Counted from the stretch's first letter, positions 26,452-36,647 are shown. The stretch: DNA of 64,000 bases from Fidelibacterota bacterium (GCA_947475295.1 CANJLF010000014.1:17725-81724), one strand, 5' to 3'. The notes: generated by a model from the sequence alone, not told the origin. Made by a program: numbers and translations.

Positions 26452-27231
26452 TTAAACCTCCAGCTCACACCACACCGGAGTGTGGTCCGAGGCCTTCTCC
26501 TTGCCGCGTGGGCCTTTGTCGATGCCGGCATTGGTCAGCGCGTCGGCGGCCTGGGGCGAGAGCAGGAGAAAATCGATCAACAGCCCGTGGTCCTTTTGCC
26601 AGGCGCCGGCCTGATAATCCCAATAGGAGTATTGGTGCGGCAGGCTGTTGAAGGCCCGGAAGGCATCGGTGAGGCCTAAGTTCAGCAACGCGCGGAAACG
26701 CGCGCGGCTTTCGGGCTGCATCAGGGCGTCTTCGGCAAAAGCTTTGGCGCTGTAGACGTCGTCGTCCTTGAGAATGACGTTGTAGTCGCCGCCGTAGAGG
26801 CGCATCTCGCCGTCGGCCAGACCGCGTTCCATGTGGGCCTTCAGGCGGTCCATCCAGGCCAGCTTGTAGGTAAACTTCTCGGTGCCCAGCGGATTGCCGT
26901 TGGGCAGATAGATCGAGGCCACGCGCAGTTTGCCGAAAACCGTGGCTTCCATATAGCGCGCGTGGTCATCGCTATCGCCACCGGGCAGCCGCGTCTCGAT
27001 ATCCTCCAGCGGTGATTTGGAAAGAATCGCGACGCCGTTATAGGTTTTCTGGCCGTGGGTGGCGACGTTGTAGCCCAGGTCCTCGATCTCCATGCGCGGG
27101 AAGTTCTCATCGACGCATTTGAGTTCCTGTAACAGCACCACGTCGGGCTGGGCCTCCTTCAGCCACGCCACGACATTGGGCAGCCGCGCCCTGATCGAAT
27201 TGACGTTCCAGGTGGCGACCTTGATTTTCAA
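26452..27231 (-). CDS. xth: Exodeoxyribonuclease III
   Basis: 259 residues of the EEP nuclease fold: TWNVNSIRARL near the N-terminus, LLQELKC (metal-binding Glu), YGGDYNV, and the catalytic SDHTPVW near the C-terminus. It is an AP endonuclease and 3' exonuclease for base-excision repair. The start is TTG 27231, with AAAGGG about eight bases upstream. Confidence 0.93.
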   Translation of the reverse strand: MKIKVATWNVNSIRARLPNVVAWLKEAQPDVVLLQELKCVDENFPRMEIEDLGYNVATHGQKTYNGVAILSKSPLEDIETRLPGGDSDDHARYMEATVFGKLRVASIYLPNGNPLGTEKFTYKLAWMDRLKAHMERGLADGEMRLYGGDYNVILKDDDVYSAKAFAEDALMQPESRARFRALLNLGLTDAFRAFNSLPHQYSYWDYQAGAWQKDHGLLIDFLLLSPQAADALTNAGIDKGPRGKEKASDHTPVWCELEV

Positions 27232-27393
27232 ATAAGACCCTTTGTTTCACATACTTACGTATGAAGCAGTCCCATACTATTGAACGATCACGCCACTCAA
27301 AACAAGATGGGCAAAACAAGGTGGTGCAAGGCCATCGTACGTCATATCATCTTAGGGAAGGTGGGAACTCAAATGAAGGAGAACACAAAGTCC

Positions 27394-28713
27394 ATGAAAT
27401 ATTCCTTACGCATTTCAGCGTCGTTGCTGGCCTTGGGCCTGGCGTTTTTTGCCGCGGGCGCGACCGATGCCGCGAGCCCCGCACCCCTTCCCACCGCCAG
27501 CTCCGCCGATGTTCAGAAAATTCTGGCCAGCCCCGGCTTCAAGGCGGCCATCGCCACCATCGACAAAGACTATCAGCGCTATGTCGATGAAGGGGTGCAC
27601 CTGACCGAAATTCCTGCGCCGCCCTTCAAGGAAGCCGTGCGCGCCAAGGAATACGAGCGGATGCTGAAAGACGCCGGCCTGACTGACGTCACCATCGACG
27701 CTGAGGGCAACGCTTACGGCACCCGCAAGGGCACCCATTCCGACGGCAAGTTTATCGTGGTTGCCGCGCACCTCGACACCGTGTTCCCCGAAGGCACCGA
27801 TGTGAAGGTCAAGAAGCAGGGTACCCGCTTCAACGCGCCCGGCATCGGCGACGACACCTATAGCTTGGCGGCGATCTTAAGCTTCGTGCGCGCCATGAAC
27901 GCCGCCGGCATCAAAACCCGCGACGACATCATCTTCATGGGCAACGTGGGCGAAGAGGGCGAGGGCGATCTGCGCGGCGTACGCTACCTGTTCACCAAAG
28001 GGCCGCTCAAGGACAAGATCAAGGCGTTCATGTCGATCGAGGGCGGCAGCGCCAGCGGCATTACCACCGGCGGCGTCGGCTCCCGGCGTTACCGCGTGAC
28101 ATTCAGCGGCCCGGGCGGTCACAGCTACGGCGCCTTCGGCCTCGTGAACCCGATGTATGCCTTAGGCTCGGCCGCGGCCGAGTTTTCCCACACCGAAGTT
28201 CCAGAAAAGCCCAAGACCACCTTCGGCATCGGCGTCATCGGCGGCGGCACATCGGTCAACTCCATCCCGCTCAGCGTCTGGATGGATATCGACATGCGCT
28301 CTGAATCGCCCGCCGAACTTAACAAGGTCGAGGCGCGCATGTTCAAGATCATGGCGGACGCGACCGAGTCCGAAAACAAGACCCGCGACACCAAGGAAGG
28401 CAAGATCACGGTCGACATCAAGAAGATCGGCGACCGTCCGGCCGGCACCATCGATGAAAAATCACCGCTGGTGCAATCGGCCACAGCGGCGGTCGTCGCC
28501 GCGGGCCTTAAGCCTACCTACGGCTACGGCTCCACGGACTCCAATATTCCCTTCAGCCTCGGCATTCCCGCCATCACCATTGGCAAGAACGGCCCCAATT
28601 CGGGCGGACGCGGGCATTCGCTGGACGAATGGATCGACGTCAATAAAGAGCCCATGCTCAAAGGCATGACCACCTGCCTCAGTGTTATCCTCGCCGTCGC
28701 CGGAATGGAATAA
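27394..28713 (+). CDS. Exported M20-family metallopeptidase
   Basis: 439 residues. The signal peptide covers about 1-24. Di-zinc site residues are readable: VVAAHLDTV near residue 125, GIGDDTYSLAA (bridging Asp), GNVGEEGEGD (catalytic Glu pair) and a late GGRGHSLDEW His. A dimerisation domain sits in the middle. It would hydrolyse peptides or acylated amino acids in the periplasm. I chose ATG 27394, behind AAGGAG (12-base spacing); ATG 27373 would lengthen the signal peptide by seven residues. Confidence 0.88.
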   Translation: MKYSLRISASLLALGLAFFAAGATDAASPAPLPTASSADVQKILASPGFKAAIATIDKDYQRYVDEGVHLTEIPAPPFKEAVRAKEYERMLKDAGLTDVTIDAEGNAYGTRKGTHSDGKFIVVAAHLDTVFPEGTDVKVKKQGTRFNAPGIGDDTYSLAAILSFVRAMNAAGIKTRDDIIFMGNVGEEGEGDLRGVRYLFTKGPLKDKIKAFMSIEGGSASGITTGGVGSRRYRVTFSGPGGHSYGAFGLVNPMYALGSAAAEFSHTEVPEKPKTTFGIGVIGGGTSVNSIPLSVWMDIDMRSESPAELNKVEARMFKIMADATESENKTRDTKEGKITVDIKKIGDRPAGTIDEKSPLVQSATAAVVAAGLKPTYGYGSTDSNIPFSLGIPAITIGKNGPNSGGRGHSLDEWIDVNKEPMLKGMTTCLSVILAVAGME

Positions 28714-28730
28714 TCAGGCGTCGACCAATT

Positions 28731-28769
28731 ACGGCGGGCTGGTGAAATAACCGGCCCGCCGTTTCTCTT
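28731..28769 (+). terminator. Terminator of the M20 gene
   Basis: ACGGCGGGC (28731-28739) pairs perfectly with GCCCGCCGT (28754-28762), extended inward by GGT/ACC, and is followed by TTCTCTTTT. Confidence 0.8.
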
Positions 28770-28799
28770 TTACACGAATGAATGTGCTAACGTCGGGGA

Positions 28800-29504
28800 A
28801 TGCTTTTCCGCCGGTTGTGCATTCTCAGTTTCGCGCTTGTGATGGCGGCGCCGGTTTTGGCCGCGGCGCCCAGCCAGTGTTCGCCTTACCGCACACCCAT
28901 CACGCTCGACTTCAAGACCCTTAACCCTGCGCCGGTCTACAACAACCGGCTGTCGGTTCAGGGCATCCGCAATCTGTTCCGCGAACACACCGAGGCCGTG
29001 GTTGGGCCTCATGCGCGGGCGCTGGGCATCACCTATGCCGAAACCACCTACAGCGCTGAAGGGCATTCCGTGGCGCAGGAAGTGCGCGGCGGCTATTGCG
29101 TGTACTTGACCGCGCTCAACTTGAATTTCGGCTATAAGCGCATGCAGGTTTATGTTGCCAGCGAGTTCGCGCCGGGGACTTGCGAATACCGTGCCGTGCT
29201 CGATCACGAGAATCAGCATGTGGCGATCTACACCGGCGCCCTCAGGCAATTCGCGCCGCGTTTTCGGGCGGAAGTGGAGAAAATCCTGGGTGTGCAGCAG
29301 CCCGTTTTCACTCGTAGCGCTCAGGCCGGCATGGATACGGCGCTCAAGGCGGCGGAGAACGGCATGACGGCTTTGCTGTCGCAGTTCCAGATGATCACGG
29401 ATCAGGGCAACGCGCCCTTGGATTCCGCAAGCAACTATCAGGCCACCGCCGGCCTTTGCGCGAATTGGGATGGAACGAGCGCGCCGCCGCCCCAGCGTCG
29501 ATAG
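28800..29504 (+). CDS. Exported HExxH protein, possible zinc peptidase
   Basis: 234 residues with a signal peptide (about 1-22). A HENQH motif at 136-140, within LDHENQHVAIYT, fits an HExxH zincin-type metal site and is followed by a helical C-terminus. The architecture resembles secreted DUF922-like predicted proteases, but I am not sure of the family. Two cysteine pairs (near 27 and 100, and 125) may form disulfides. The ribosome site is poor, because GGGGA abuts the ATG. It is convergent with erpA (7 bases between stops). Confidence 0.65.
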   Translation: MLFRRLCILSFALVMAAPVLAAAPSQCSPYRTPITLDFKTLNPAPVYNNRLSVQGIRNLFREHTEAVVGPHARALGITYAETTYSAEGHSVAQEVRGGYCVYLTALNLNFGYKRMQVYVASEFAPGTCEYRAVLDHENQHVAIYTGALRQFAPRFRAEVEKILGVQQPVFTRSAQAGMDTALKAAENGMTALLSQFQMITDQGNAPLDSASNYQATAGLCANWDGTSAPPPQRR

Positions 29505-29511
29505 GGCCGCG

Positions 29512-29862
29512 TTAAGCGGAGAAGGACGTGCCGCAGCCGCAGGTGGACGTGGCGTTGGGATTGCTGATGCGGAAGGACGCCGCCATGAGATCATCGACGT
29601 AGTCGATCTGGCAGCCCTTCAAAAGGTCCATGGACGTTTCATCGACGATCAGCTTGGAGCCATGAAACTCATAGACCCGGTCGTCGCCTGTCACCGCGCC
29701 GTCCATGCTGAAGTTGTAGGAAAAACCCGAGCAGCCGCCGCCCGAGACCGCAAGGCGCAGCATGAGGGCCGGATTGCCTTCGCTCGCGGCCAGGACGCGC
29801 ACGCGTTCGGCGGCGGCCTTGGTCATGACGAGCGGGGCGGAATCGCTAGAGATGTTGTTCAT
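29512..29862 (-). CDS. erpA: Iron-sulfur cluster insertion protein, A-type
   Basis: 116 residues of the HesB/IscA family with the three cluster-binding cysteines: Cys44 (GGGCSGF) and Cys108-x-Cys110 (CGCGTSF). It delivers Fe-S clusters to apoproteins in the cytoplasm. In many alphaproteobacteria it lies close to xth and dgt, as here, though several genes separate them. Confidence 0.93.
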   Translation of the reverse strand: MNNISSDSAPLVMTKAAAERVRVLAASEGNPALMLRLAVSGGGCSGFSYNFSMDGAVTGDDRVYEFHGSKLIVDETSMDLLKGCQIDYVDDLMAASFRISNPNATSTCGCGTSFSA

Positions 29863-29978
29863 GGCCCTAACTTAAGGCCGCGGGCTGGCGGATTCAAGGT
29901 AAGGCTTCGCGCTAGCGCTGGCCGCAACCTTAACTATATGATGCCTTCATTCTCCTGCCTCAAATAAGGATCACGCTC

Positions 29979-30539
29979 ATGCCCCGTACCGTCGCCGTTG
30001 TTGTCGGCAGCATCCGCAAGGACTCCATTAACCGCAAGCTGGCTCAGGCCCTGGCGGATTTGGCGCCGAAGTACCTGCAATTCGACTTTATCGATATCAG
30101 CAAACTTCAGCTTTACAACCAGGACCTCGACGCCAATCCGACGGCCGAATGGGTCAGCTTTCGCGCGCAGGTCAAAAAAGCCGACGCCGTTCTGTTCGTC
30201 ACGCCGGAATATAACCGCTCCGTGCCGGGCGTGCTCAAGAACGCCATCGATGTGGGCTCGCGTCCTTATGGACAAAGTGTCTGGGACAAAAAACCGACGG
30301 CGGTGGTCAGCGCGTCGCCCGGAGCGGCAGGTGCCTTCGGCGCGAACCATCATCTGCGCCAGTCGCTGATGGTCTTGAACATGCCGGCCATGCAGCAGCC
30401 GGAAGCCTACATTCACGTGGGCGACGGGTTCTTCACCGCCGACGGCAAGATCGCCAATGACGGTACACGCGCCTACGCTCAGAAAATCATCGACAGCTTC
30501 GCCGCCTGGGTCGAAGTCAACCTGCACACGCACCACTAG
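29979..30539 (+). CDS. NADPH-dependent FMN reductase
   Basis: 186 residues of the flavodoxin-like FMN_red family: GSIRKDSINRKLA binds the FMN phosphate, and the PEYNRSVPGVLKNAID stretch around 78-93 is diagnostic. It reduces quinones, flavins or chromate-like acceptors. It resembles the ChrR/YieF subgroup. It stands alone, divergent from erpA and convergent with trxC. Confidence 0.88.
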   Translation: MPRTVAVVVGSIRKDSINRKLAQALADLAPKYLQFDFIDISKLQLYNQDLDANPTAEWVSFRAQVKKADAVLFVTPEYNRSVPGVLKNAIDVGSRPYGQSVWDKKPTAVVSASPGAAGAFGANHHLRQSLMVLNMPAMQQPEAYIHVGDGFFTADGKIANDGTRAYAQKIIDSFAAWVEVNLHTHH

Positions 30540-30555
30540 ACTTAGGCGCGCTGAT

Positions 30556-31011
30556 TTAGTGTCTGATTGACGTCTGGGGAAATTTGGTTTTCGCCCAGTC
30601 GATGATGGCGCGGCTGTCCATGGCGCCGGCGGTTTGGGCAATCAGATGTCCGCCGCCGGTGAGCAGCAGGGTCGGCACGCTTTGAATGCCGAAGCGGCGG
30701 GCGACTTGCGGCGCCTCGTCGAGATTCAACTTTAAAAGCCGCGCGCGCGGCTCAAGCTGTTCGGCGGCGCGCTCGAACATCGGTCCCATCATGCGGCAAG
30801 GACCGCACCACGGCGCCCAGACGTCAGTGAGCACCGGAATGGTATTGGCGGACATGTGACGGGTGAATCCGGCCTCGTCGACCGTGACAGGATGGCCGGT
30901 GAACAGCGCTTCGCCGCAGGCCCCGCACTTCGGGCCTTCAAGCAGTCGCGCCGAGGCCACGCGATTGATCTTGGCGCAGGCGGGGCAGACGATGTGTTCG
31001 GCGTCGCTCAT
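30556..31011 (-). CDS. trxC: Thioredoxin 2
   Basis: 151 residues. An N-terminal zinc finger (Cys9, Cys12, Cys29, Cys32) precedes the thioredoxin fold with the active site WCGPC (Cys69, Cys72). This architecture is specific to TrxC, an oxidative-stress thiol reductase. The SUMF1-type lipoprotein gene lies 46 bases upstream on the same strand. Confidence 0.93.
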   Translation of the reverse strand: MSDAEHIVCPACAKINRVASARLLEGPKCGACGEALFTGHPVTVDEAGFTRHMSANTIPVLTDVWAPWCGPCRMMGPMFERAAEQLEPRARLLKLNLDEAPQVARRFGIQSVPTLLLTGGGHLIAQTAGAMDSRAIIDWAKTKFPQTSIRH

Positions 31012-31057
31012 GGTGGTGAATATGGTGAGCGTTCCGGTAACGCGCCAGGGGGTGCCG

Positions 31058-31933
31058 TTAGTCGGAGCGCGCGACGCGAAAGCCGATGTAGGGGTCGCGC
31101 TCGCCCGCCCCGGTGCCTTGGCGGAAGGCGGGGCGCAGGCGTTGCGGCAGGCTCGTCCAGGAACCGCCCCGGGTCATGCGCATACGGCAGTTGGGTTTTT
31201 GGCGCGCGCTGCCGTCAACCGGTCCGCTCAACGGGTTTTCATCCCAGCAGTCCTCGACCCATTCCCAGACATTGCCCGCCATATCGTAGAGACCGAAGCC
31301 ATTGGCCGGAAAGCTGCCGACGGGTGATGCAAGTTCCCATTTGTCCTCGCCGCTGGCGTAGGGTCCGCAACAGGCGTCCATGCCGTAGTTGGCGAAAGCG
31401 CGCGTGGCCTGATCGCCCCAGGAATAGGTCGTGCTTGCCCCACCGCGCGCGGCATATTCCCATTCGGCTTCCGAGAGCAGGCGGTAGGTCTTGCCGGTTT
31501 TAGCGCTTAGCCATTTCACATAGCCTTGCGCTTCATTCCAATTGAGGTCGTCCACAGGATAGGGACCGCGGTCGGTGGGATCGCCGGGCCTGGGCTTGCA
31601 GCCAAGCTCGGCCCGGCACTCTTGCCGCGGGACGCGCGCGCAGCCGCCGTCATTGAGACAGGCTTGCCATTCGCCGTGGGTAATCTCGAACTTTCCGACG
31701 GCGAGGGCATAGGAAATGCTCACTTTGCGCTGTGGTCCGTCGTAGGGCTCGCGGCTCGGTTCATTGTCCGGAGCGCCCATCAAGAAACTCCGTTGGGGCA
31801 GAACCACCATCACCGGACAGTCGGCGCAATCCTTGAATACGGTTCCGGCTCTGCGCAAAGCCGTTGGCGCATCCGCACAGGCCGCGAGCGAAACCAACAG
31901 CGTCGCGATGAGTGCCGCCAGGACCTTTTGCAT
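31058..31933 (-). CDS. SUMF1/FGE-fold lipoprotein
   Basis: 291 residues from ATG 31933. A lipobox (LVSLAAC) indicates a lipoprotein. The formylglycine-generating-enzyme fold is recognisable: FLMGAP, YPVDDLNWNEAQGYVKWLS, YRLLSEAEWEYAARGG, and the C-terminal MTRGGSW...GFRVARSD. The C-terminal segment lacks the cysteine pair that FGE uses for sulfatase activation, so catalysis is doubtful; many bacterial members of this fold are structural or ligand-binding. No sulfatase gene is in the window. Confidence 0.85.
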   Translation of the reverse strand: MQKVLAALIATLLVSLAACADAPTALRRAGTVFKDCADCPVMVVLPQRSFLMGAPDNEPSREPYDGPQRKVSISYALAVGKFEITHGEWQACLNDGGCARVPRQECRAELGCKPRPGDPTDRGPYPVDDLNWNEAQGYVKWLSAKTGKTYRLLSEAEWEYAARGGASTTYSWGDQATRAFANYGMDACCGPYASGEDKWELASPVGSFPANGFGLYDMAGNVWEWVEDCWDENPLSGPVDGSARQKPNCRMRMTRGGSWTSLPQRLRPAFRQGTGAGERDPYIGFRVARSD

Positions 31934-32030
31934 CGACCGCCTTTGAGCGAGGGAAGGCGCCGAGGCTATCACGCGGGGTGAAAAGAATGCCAGCATTGCC
32001 GGGCTGCAGAGGCTCCGCTAGTGTCGGCTC

Positions 32031-33233
32031 ATGGCCCAAGACGTTGCAAAACTCGCGGGATGTTTCGTATCCCTGGCGACCGACCCGGCCCAAAGCCGCG
32101 GGCGGTTGCACGGGGAGGAGGAGTCGCCGACCCGCACCGTGTATCAGCGCGACCGCGACCGTATTATTCACTGCGGCGCCTTCCGGCGGCTGAAATACAA
32201 GACCCAGGTTTTTGTCTACGGCGAGGGCGAGAACTACCGCACGCGCCTGACCCACAGCCTTGAAGTCTCGCAGATCGCGCGCTCCATTTCCCGCTTTGTG
32301 GGCCTCAACGAAGATATCGCCGAGGCATTGGCTTTAGCGCACGATCTGGGCCACACCTGCTTCGGCCACGCCGGCGAGGATGTACTGCAGGAATGCATGG
32401 CGGCCTACAACGGCTTCGATCACAACGCGCAAGGCTTGCGCATCGTCACCAAGCTTGAGCATCGCTACGCCGCCTTTGACGGACTTAACCTGACCTGGGA
32501 GACTCTCGAAGGTTTGGTGAAACACAACGGCCCTATCATCAAAGGCAACGGGGCCAAAGACGGTAAACCGGTGCCGCTGGCGATCACCGAGTACAATGCC
32601 GTGCAGGATCTGGAACTGGCAACATGGCCGGGCCCGGAAGCGCAAACCGCGGCCATCTCCGACGACATCGCCTACAACGCCCACGATTTCGACGACGGCC
32701 TCAAGGCCGGGCTGTTCCCGCTGGACGCAGTTATGGAACTGCCGCTGGTGGGTCCGATCTTCAAGAGCGTCGCCGGGCGTTACCCCAATTTAGAAAGGGG
32801 GCGACTGATCCATGAATCCTTGCGGGCGTTGATCGCCGCCATGGTCAACGATGTTATCTTGGAATCCCACCGGCGCTTTAAAACCCTAAAGCCCGCATCC
32901 ACCGCCGACGTGCGCGGGTTGGGTCAGCCCCTGGTAGGATTTTCCGCCGAGATGGCCGCCCATGAGAAAGCCGTGAAGAGCTTTCTGTTCACCAATATGT
33001 ATCGCCATACGCGCGTGGTCCGCATGACCAGCAAGGCCAAGCGCATTGTCCGGGATCTCTTCGACCTGCTGTTGGCCGAGCCTCACCTTCTGCCGGACGA
33101 TTGGCATGCCGGCCTCGACGGCCCCAAGACCTTGAAGACCGCGCGGCGTGTGGCCGATTACATCGCCGGCATGACCGACAAATTCGCGCTCGACGAACAC
33201 GCGCGGCTGTTTGATCCGACGGTGAAGCCTTAA
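32031..33233 (+). CDS. dgt: Deoxyguanosinetriphosphate triphosphohydrolase-like protein
   Basis: 400 residues of the HD superfamily. Metal ligands are in [15 protein letters not shown] and [16 protein letters not shown] (the HD pair), with the late Asp in [16 protein letters not shown]. It hydrolyses dNTPs to deoxynucleosides and triphosphate, controlling pool size. In alphaproteobacteria it commonly precedes argS; here mscL on the opposite strand separates them. Confidence 0.92.
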   Translation: MAQDVAKLAGCFVSLATDPAQSRGRLHGEEESPTRTVYQRDRDRIIHCGAFRRLKYKTQVFVYGEGENYRTRLTHSLEVSQIARSISRFVGLNEDIAEALALAHDLGHTCFGHAGEDVLQECMAAYNGFDHNAQGLRIVTKLEHRYAAFDGLNLTWETLEGLVKHNGPIIKGNGAKDGKPVPLAITEYNAVQDLELATWPGPEAQTAAISDDIAYNAHDFDDGLKAGLFPLDAVMELPLVGPIFKSVAGRYPNLERGRLIHESLRALIAAMVNDVILESHRRFKTLKPASTADVRGLGQPLVGFSAEMAAHEKAVKSFLFTNMYRHTRVVRMTSKAKRIVRDLFDLLLAEPHLLPDDWHAGLDGPKTLKTARRVADYIAGMTDKFALDEHARLFDPTVKP

Positions 33234-33670
33234 ACTCCTAAATCCGCCGTGCAGGCGCGGCACTTCAGGGCCGCCACCGGAATATTAGACAGACAATAAG
33301 GGCAGGCTTTTTCCGTCAGGTCCGGCTCGACGTGGCCCATGGCCCGTTTGAAACGGTTGATCTGCTTCACCAGCAGAAACACGGCGAAGGCAACGATGGT
33401 GAAATCAATCACCGTGCTGAGGAATGCGCCGTAGGCGATGACCGGCACGCCGGCCTTTTTGGCCTCATCAAGGCTGGCGTAATCGACACTCGACAAATTT
33501 ATGAACAGGTGGGAGAAGTCCACGCGCCCTAGGACGTAGCCGATCGGCGGCATGATCACATCGTTGACCAGCGAGGTGGTGATTTTCCCGAATGCGGCGC
33601 CGATGATGATGCCGACCGCGAGGTCAACGACATTGCCCTTGAGGGCGAATTCACGAAATTCCTTGAGCAT
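33230..33670 (-). CDS. mscL: Large-conductance mechanosensitive channel with C-terminal zinc ribbon
   Basis: 146 residues. The MscL core spans 1-110, with TM1 about 14-35 ([17 protein letters not shown]) and TM2 about 78-101. After the usual cytoplasmic helix ([11 protein letters not shown]) there is an added four-cysteine unit, Cys123-x2-Cys126...Cys137-x2-Cys140, that looks like a zinc ribbon. The channel opens under membrane tension to release solutes during hypo-osmotic shock. The frame extends upstream to 34324, but that part only shadows argS. It overlaps the dgt end by four bases on the opposite strand. Confidence 0.92.
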   Translation of the reverse strand: MLKEFREFALKGNVVDLAVGIIIGAAFGKITTSLVNDVIMPPIGYVLGRVDFSHLFINLSSVDYASLDEAKKAGVPVIAYGAFLSTVIDFTIVAFAVFLLVKQINRFKRAMGHVEPDLTEKACPYCLSNIPVAALKCRACTADLGV

Positions 33671-33769
33671 GGCGCACCTCTTTCTGCATGGCGTTTCTAA
33701 CCCCACAATAACACGGCCCGCGGCGGGGTGTTCCAATCGAAATCCTTGAAGAATCGCCGGTTTACGCAT

Positions 33770-35572
33770 ATGAACCGCCCCATGAACCTCTCGATGAACA
33801 TTTTCGCCACAGTCAAAACCCGCATCGACGCCGTGATTGGCGAATTGATGGCGGAAGGCGCACTGCCCACGGGGCTGGACCTGTCCAAGGTTTCGGCTGA
33901 GCCGCCGCGCGAGGCCGCCCATGGCGACGTCGCCACCAATGCCGCCATGGTGCTGTCCAAGCCCGCCGGCAAGGCCCCCAAGGATATCGCGACGCTGCTG
34001 GTGGAACGCTTCCAAAAGATGCCTGATGTCACGGCGGCCTCCATTGCCGGACCCGGTTTCATCAATCTCAAGCTGGCCGACAAGATCTGGCGCGACGCCT
34101 TGCGCGATGTGCTGGTCACGGGCACCGCCTACGGTGACGGCCAAGCCGGGCAGGGCGAGAAGATCAACGTTGAATATGTCTCGGCCAATCCGACCGGACC
34201 CATGCACGTGGGCCATGCCCGCGGCGCGGTGTTCGGCGATGTACTCGCGCGTCTGCTGGCCAAAGCAGGCTTCGCCGTGACCAAGGAATATTACATCAAC
34301 GACGCGGGCGGGCAGGTGGATCACGTCGCCCGGGCGCTGCGGATGCGTTATTTGCAGGCGCTGGGTCGTATCACCGAAGACGACGTGCAGGCGGCGCTCG
34401 CGCGCAAGGAAATCATGTACGGCGGCGACTATTTGATTCCCGTGGCCGAGGCCCTCAAGGCCCGCGACGGCGACAAATGGGCGGCCGTAAATGACGACGC
34501 CGTTTGGATTCCGGTGCTTCGTGACTTCACCGTCGCTTACATGATGAAGGTGGTGAAGGAAGACCTCGCGGCTTTAAGCGTTCAGCACGACGTCTTCACC
34601 TCGGAAAAGGCCCTGGTCGATGCCGGCAAGGTCGATGATGCGCTGGCGTTCCTTGAGAAAGCGGGCCTGACTTATACCGGCGTGCTGGAGCCGCCCAAAG
34701 GCAAGACCCCCGACGACTGGGAGCCGCGCCCGCAGCTTTTGTTCAAGGCCACGGAATTCGGCGACGAAGTCGACCGGCCCTTGAAGAAGTCCGACGGCAC
34801 CTGGACCTATTTCGCCGGTGACATCGCCTATCACAAGAACAAGGTCGACCGGGGTTTTACAAACCTTGTCAATGTCTGGGGCGCCGATCACGGCGGCTAC
34901 GTCAAACGCGTCCAGGCCGCCTTGAAGGCGCTGACCGCCGGGAAGGGCACGCTCGACGTCAAGCTGTGCCAGATGGTGCGCGTGCTCAACAACGGCGAGC
35001 CGGTGAAGATGTCCAAGCGCGCCGGCACTTTTGTAACCATGCGCGACCTGCTCGACGAGGTCGGCAAGGATGTTGTGCGTTTCATCATGCTGACCCGCAA
35101 GAATGACGCGCCCTTGGACTTCGACTACGCCAAGGTCCGGGAGAAGTCCCGCGAGAACCCGGTGTTCTATGTGCAATACGCCCATGCCCGAGGACGAAGT
35201 GTCTTGCGCCACGCCGCCGAAATGTTTCCGGGCGCCGATCTGACCGACGCAGGCCTGGCCAAGGCCGATTTCGCGCGCCTTACAGACTCGGACGAAATCG
35301 GCGTGCTCCGGACGCTGGCCAACTGGCCGCGCACGGTGGAAGGGGCGGCCTTTGCCCACGAGCCGCACCGGCTGGCCTCTTATATGTACGAATTGGCCTC
35401 CCAGTTTCATGCCCTGTGGAACAAAGGTAACGACGCGGCCGAGTTACGCTTCCTGCAACCACAAGATCAATCCGTGTCGGTGGCGCGGCTGGCGCTTGTC
35501 CGCGGTGTCGGGCTGGTGATAGCGTCTGGCTTGGCTGTGTTCGGTGTCGAACCGGTAGAGGAAATGCGTTGA
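33770..35572 (+). CDS. argS: Arginine--tRNA ligase
   Basis: About 600 residues of class I ArgRS. The Add-1 N-terminal domain is followed by the HIGH equivalent HVGH (in [12 protein letters not shown]), a KMSKR loop in [13 protein letters not shown], and the C-terminal DALR anticodon-binding domain ([22 protein letters not shown]). Three in-frame ATGs (33770, 33782, 33794) precede the conserved part with no clear ribosome site; the third best matches family N-termini. The next gene starts within its stop codon (TGATG), so the two are translationally coupled. Confidence 0.95.
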   Translation: MNRPMNLSMNIFATVKTRIDAVIGELMAEGALPTGLDLSKVSAEPPREAAHGDVATNAAMVLSKPAGKAPKDIATLLVERFQKMPDVTAASIAGPGFINLKLADKIWRDALRDVLVTGTAYGDGQAGQGEKINVEYVSANPTGPMHVGHARGAVFGDVLARLLAKAGFAVTKEYYINDAGGQVDHVARALRMRYLQALGRITEDDVQAALARKEIMYGGDYLIPVAEALKARDGDKWAAVNDDAVWIPVLRDFTVAYMMKVVKEDLAALSVQHDVFTSEKALVDAGKVDDALAFLEKAGLTYTGVLEPPKGKTPDDWEPRPQLLFKATEFGDEVDRPLKKSDGTWTYFAGDIAYHKNKVDRGFTNLVNVWGADHGGYVKRVQAALKALTAGKGTLDVKLCQMVRVLNNGEPVKMSKRAGTFVTMRDLLDEVGKDVVRFIMLTRKNDAPLDFDYAKVREKSRENPVFYVQYAHARGRSVLRHAAEMFPGADLTDAGLAKADFARLTDSDEIGVLRTLANWPRTVEGAAFAHEPHRLASYMYELASQFHALWNKGNDAAELRFLQPQDQSVSVARLALVRGVGLVIASGLAVFGVEPVEEMR

Positions 35573-36642
35573 TGCCCATTGATCGCGACGGAGATGGCCC
35601 ACCGCTGCGCCGCCAGGAACCGAAGGCGTCGTTAACGCCTGGCGAGGGCCGCAGCAGCGATCTTCGCGCGACGCCCTTCACCGACGACGTTTTCAATGAC
35701 GACTATTATGGCCGCCGGGTCACCCCGCAAGGCTCCAAGTCCTTTAGTGTCGCCATCGGGATCACCCTGGGGCTGGCGGTCGCCGCCGGCGCCGGCTGGT
35801 ATTTCCTCAAAGGCTCGGGGCTGACCTTCACGCCCGGCGAAGTCGGCTTCATCAAAGCCGATCAAACCTCCTACAAAATCCGCCCCGATAACCCCGGCGG
35901 CATGCAGGTCGAAAATCAGGACAAGCTGGTCTATGACCGGGTCGCCAAAGGCGACGCTCCGGCGCGGGTGGAAAACCTACTGCCGCCGGCCGAAGAACCC
36001 AAGGCGCCGCCGGTGAGACCCCAGGCGGAAACTCCGCCTCAACCTGCAAAGGTCGAAACGCCGCTGTTGCCGGCGCCGGCAAAAGTCGAAGCGCCAATAC
36101 CCGCGCCGGCTCCCGAAGTGGCCAAGGCTCCTGAGCCCGCCAAGGTTGAGCCTCCCAAGCCCGAACCGGTGAAGGAAGCCGCCAAACCGGCCGCGCCGGA
36201 GCCTGATCCGCTCGCCGCCGCCGTTGCCGCCGCCACGGGCGGACGAACCTCGGCCACCGGCCCCATTGCGGTCGGACCCCAAGGCGCGGCATCTCCGCCG
36301 GCAGCTGCCCCGACTCCCGCCCCGCCTGCCGCCGTGCCGCCGGCTGAAACCCAGACCGCGGCCGCCGTTCCGTCTCCGGCGACGGTTTCCGGCCCGGCGT
36401 TCCAGATCCAGCTGGCTTCGGTTTTGTCCGAAGATGCCGCCATGGCCGAGTGGAAACGCCTCAGCGGAAAAAATAAGGATCTGCTCGGAGCCTATACCCC
36501 GGCGGTGACCAAGGCCGACCTGGGCGATCGCGGCGTGTTCTACCGTTTGCGCGCCGGTCCCGTGGCCGACAAGGCAGCGGCCGATGCGCTCTGTGCGTCG
36601 CTCGCCGCCGTCAACGTCGGCTGCATCGTCGTTAAGCCCTAG
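35572..36642 (+). CDS. SPOR-domain inner-membrane protein
   Basis: 356 residues: a short cytoplasmic part, one membrane segment (about 58-82), a long Pro/Ala-rich periplasmic linker (about 140-270) and a C-terminal SPOR domain (about 275-356, beginning FQIQLASVLSED). SPOR domains bind denuded septal peptidoglycan, so the protein is probably recruited to the division site. The position directly after argS and before nagZ is conserved in alphaproteobacteria. Its start ATG overlaps the argS stop by one base. Confidence 0.88.
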   Translation: MPIDRDGDGPPLRRQEPKASLTPGEGRSSDLRATPFTDDVFNDDYYGRRVTPQGSKSFSVAIGITLGLAVAAGAGWYFLKGSGLTFTPGEVGFIKADQTSYKIRPDNPGGMQVENQDKLVYDRVAKGDAPARVENLLPPAEEPKAPPVRPQAETPPQPAKVETPLLPAPAKVEAPIPAPAPEVAKAPEPAKVEPPKPEPVKEAAKPAAPEPDPLAAAVAAATGGRTSATGPIAVGPQGAASPPAAAPTPAPPAAVPPAETQTAAAVPSPATVSGPAFQIQLASVLSEDAAMAEWKRLSGKNKDLLGAYTPAVTKADLGDRGVFYRLRAGPVADKAAADALCASLAAVNVGCIVVKP

Positions 36643-36647
36643 CCCTG

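Noticed and set aside
31058..31933. Sulfatase-activating FGE
   Set aside because: Catalytic cysteines are not visible and no sulfatase is present in the window.
33671..34324. N-terminal extension of the mscL frame
   Set aside because: It lies entirely antisense to argS, and MscL has its normal start at 33670.
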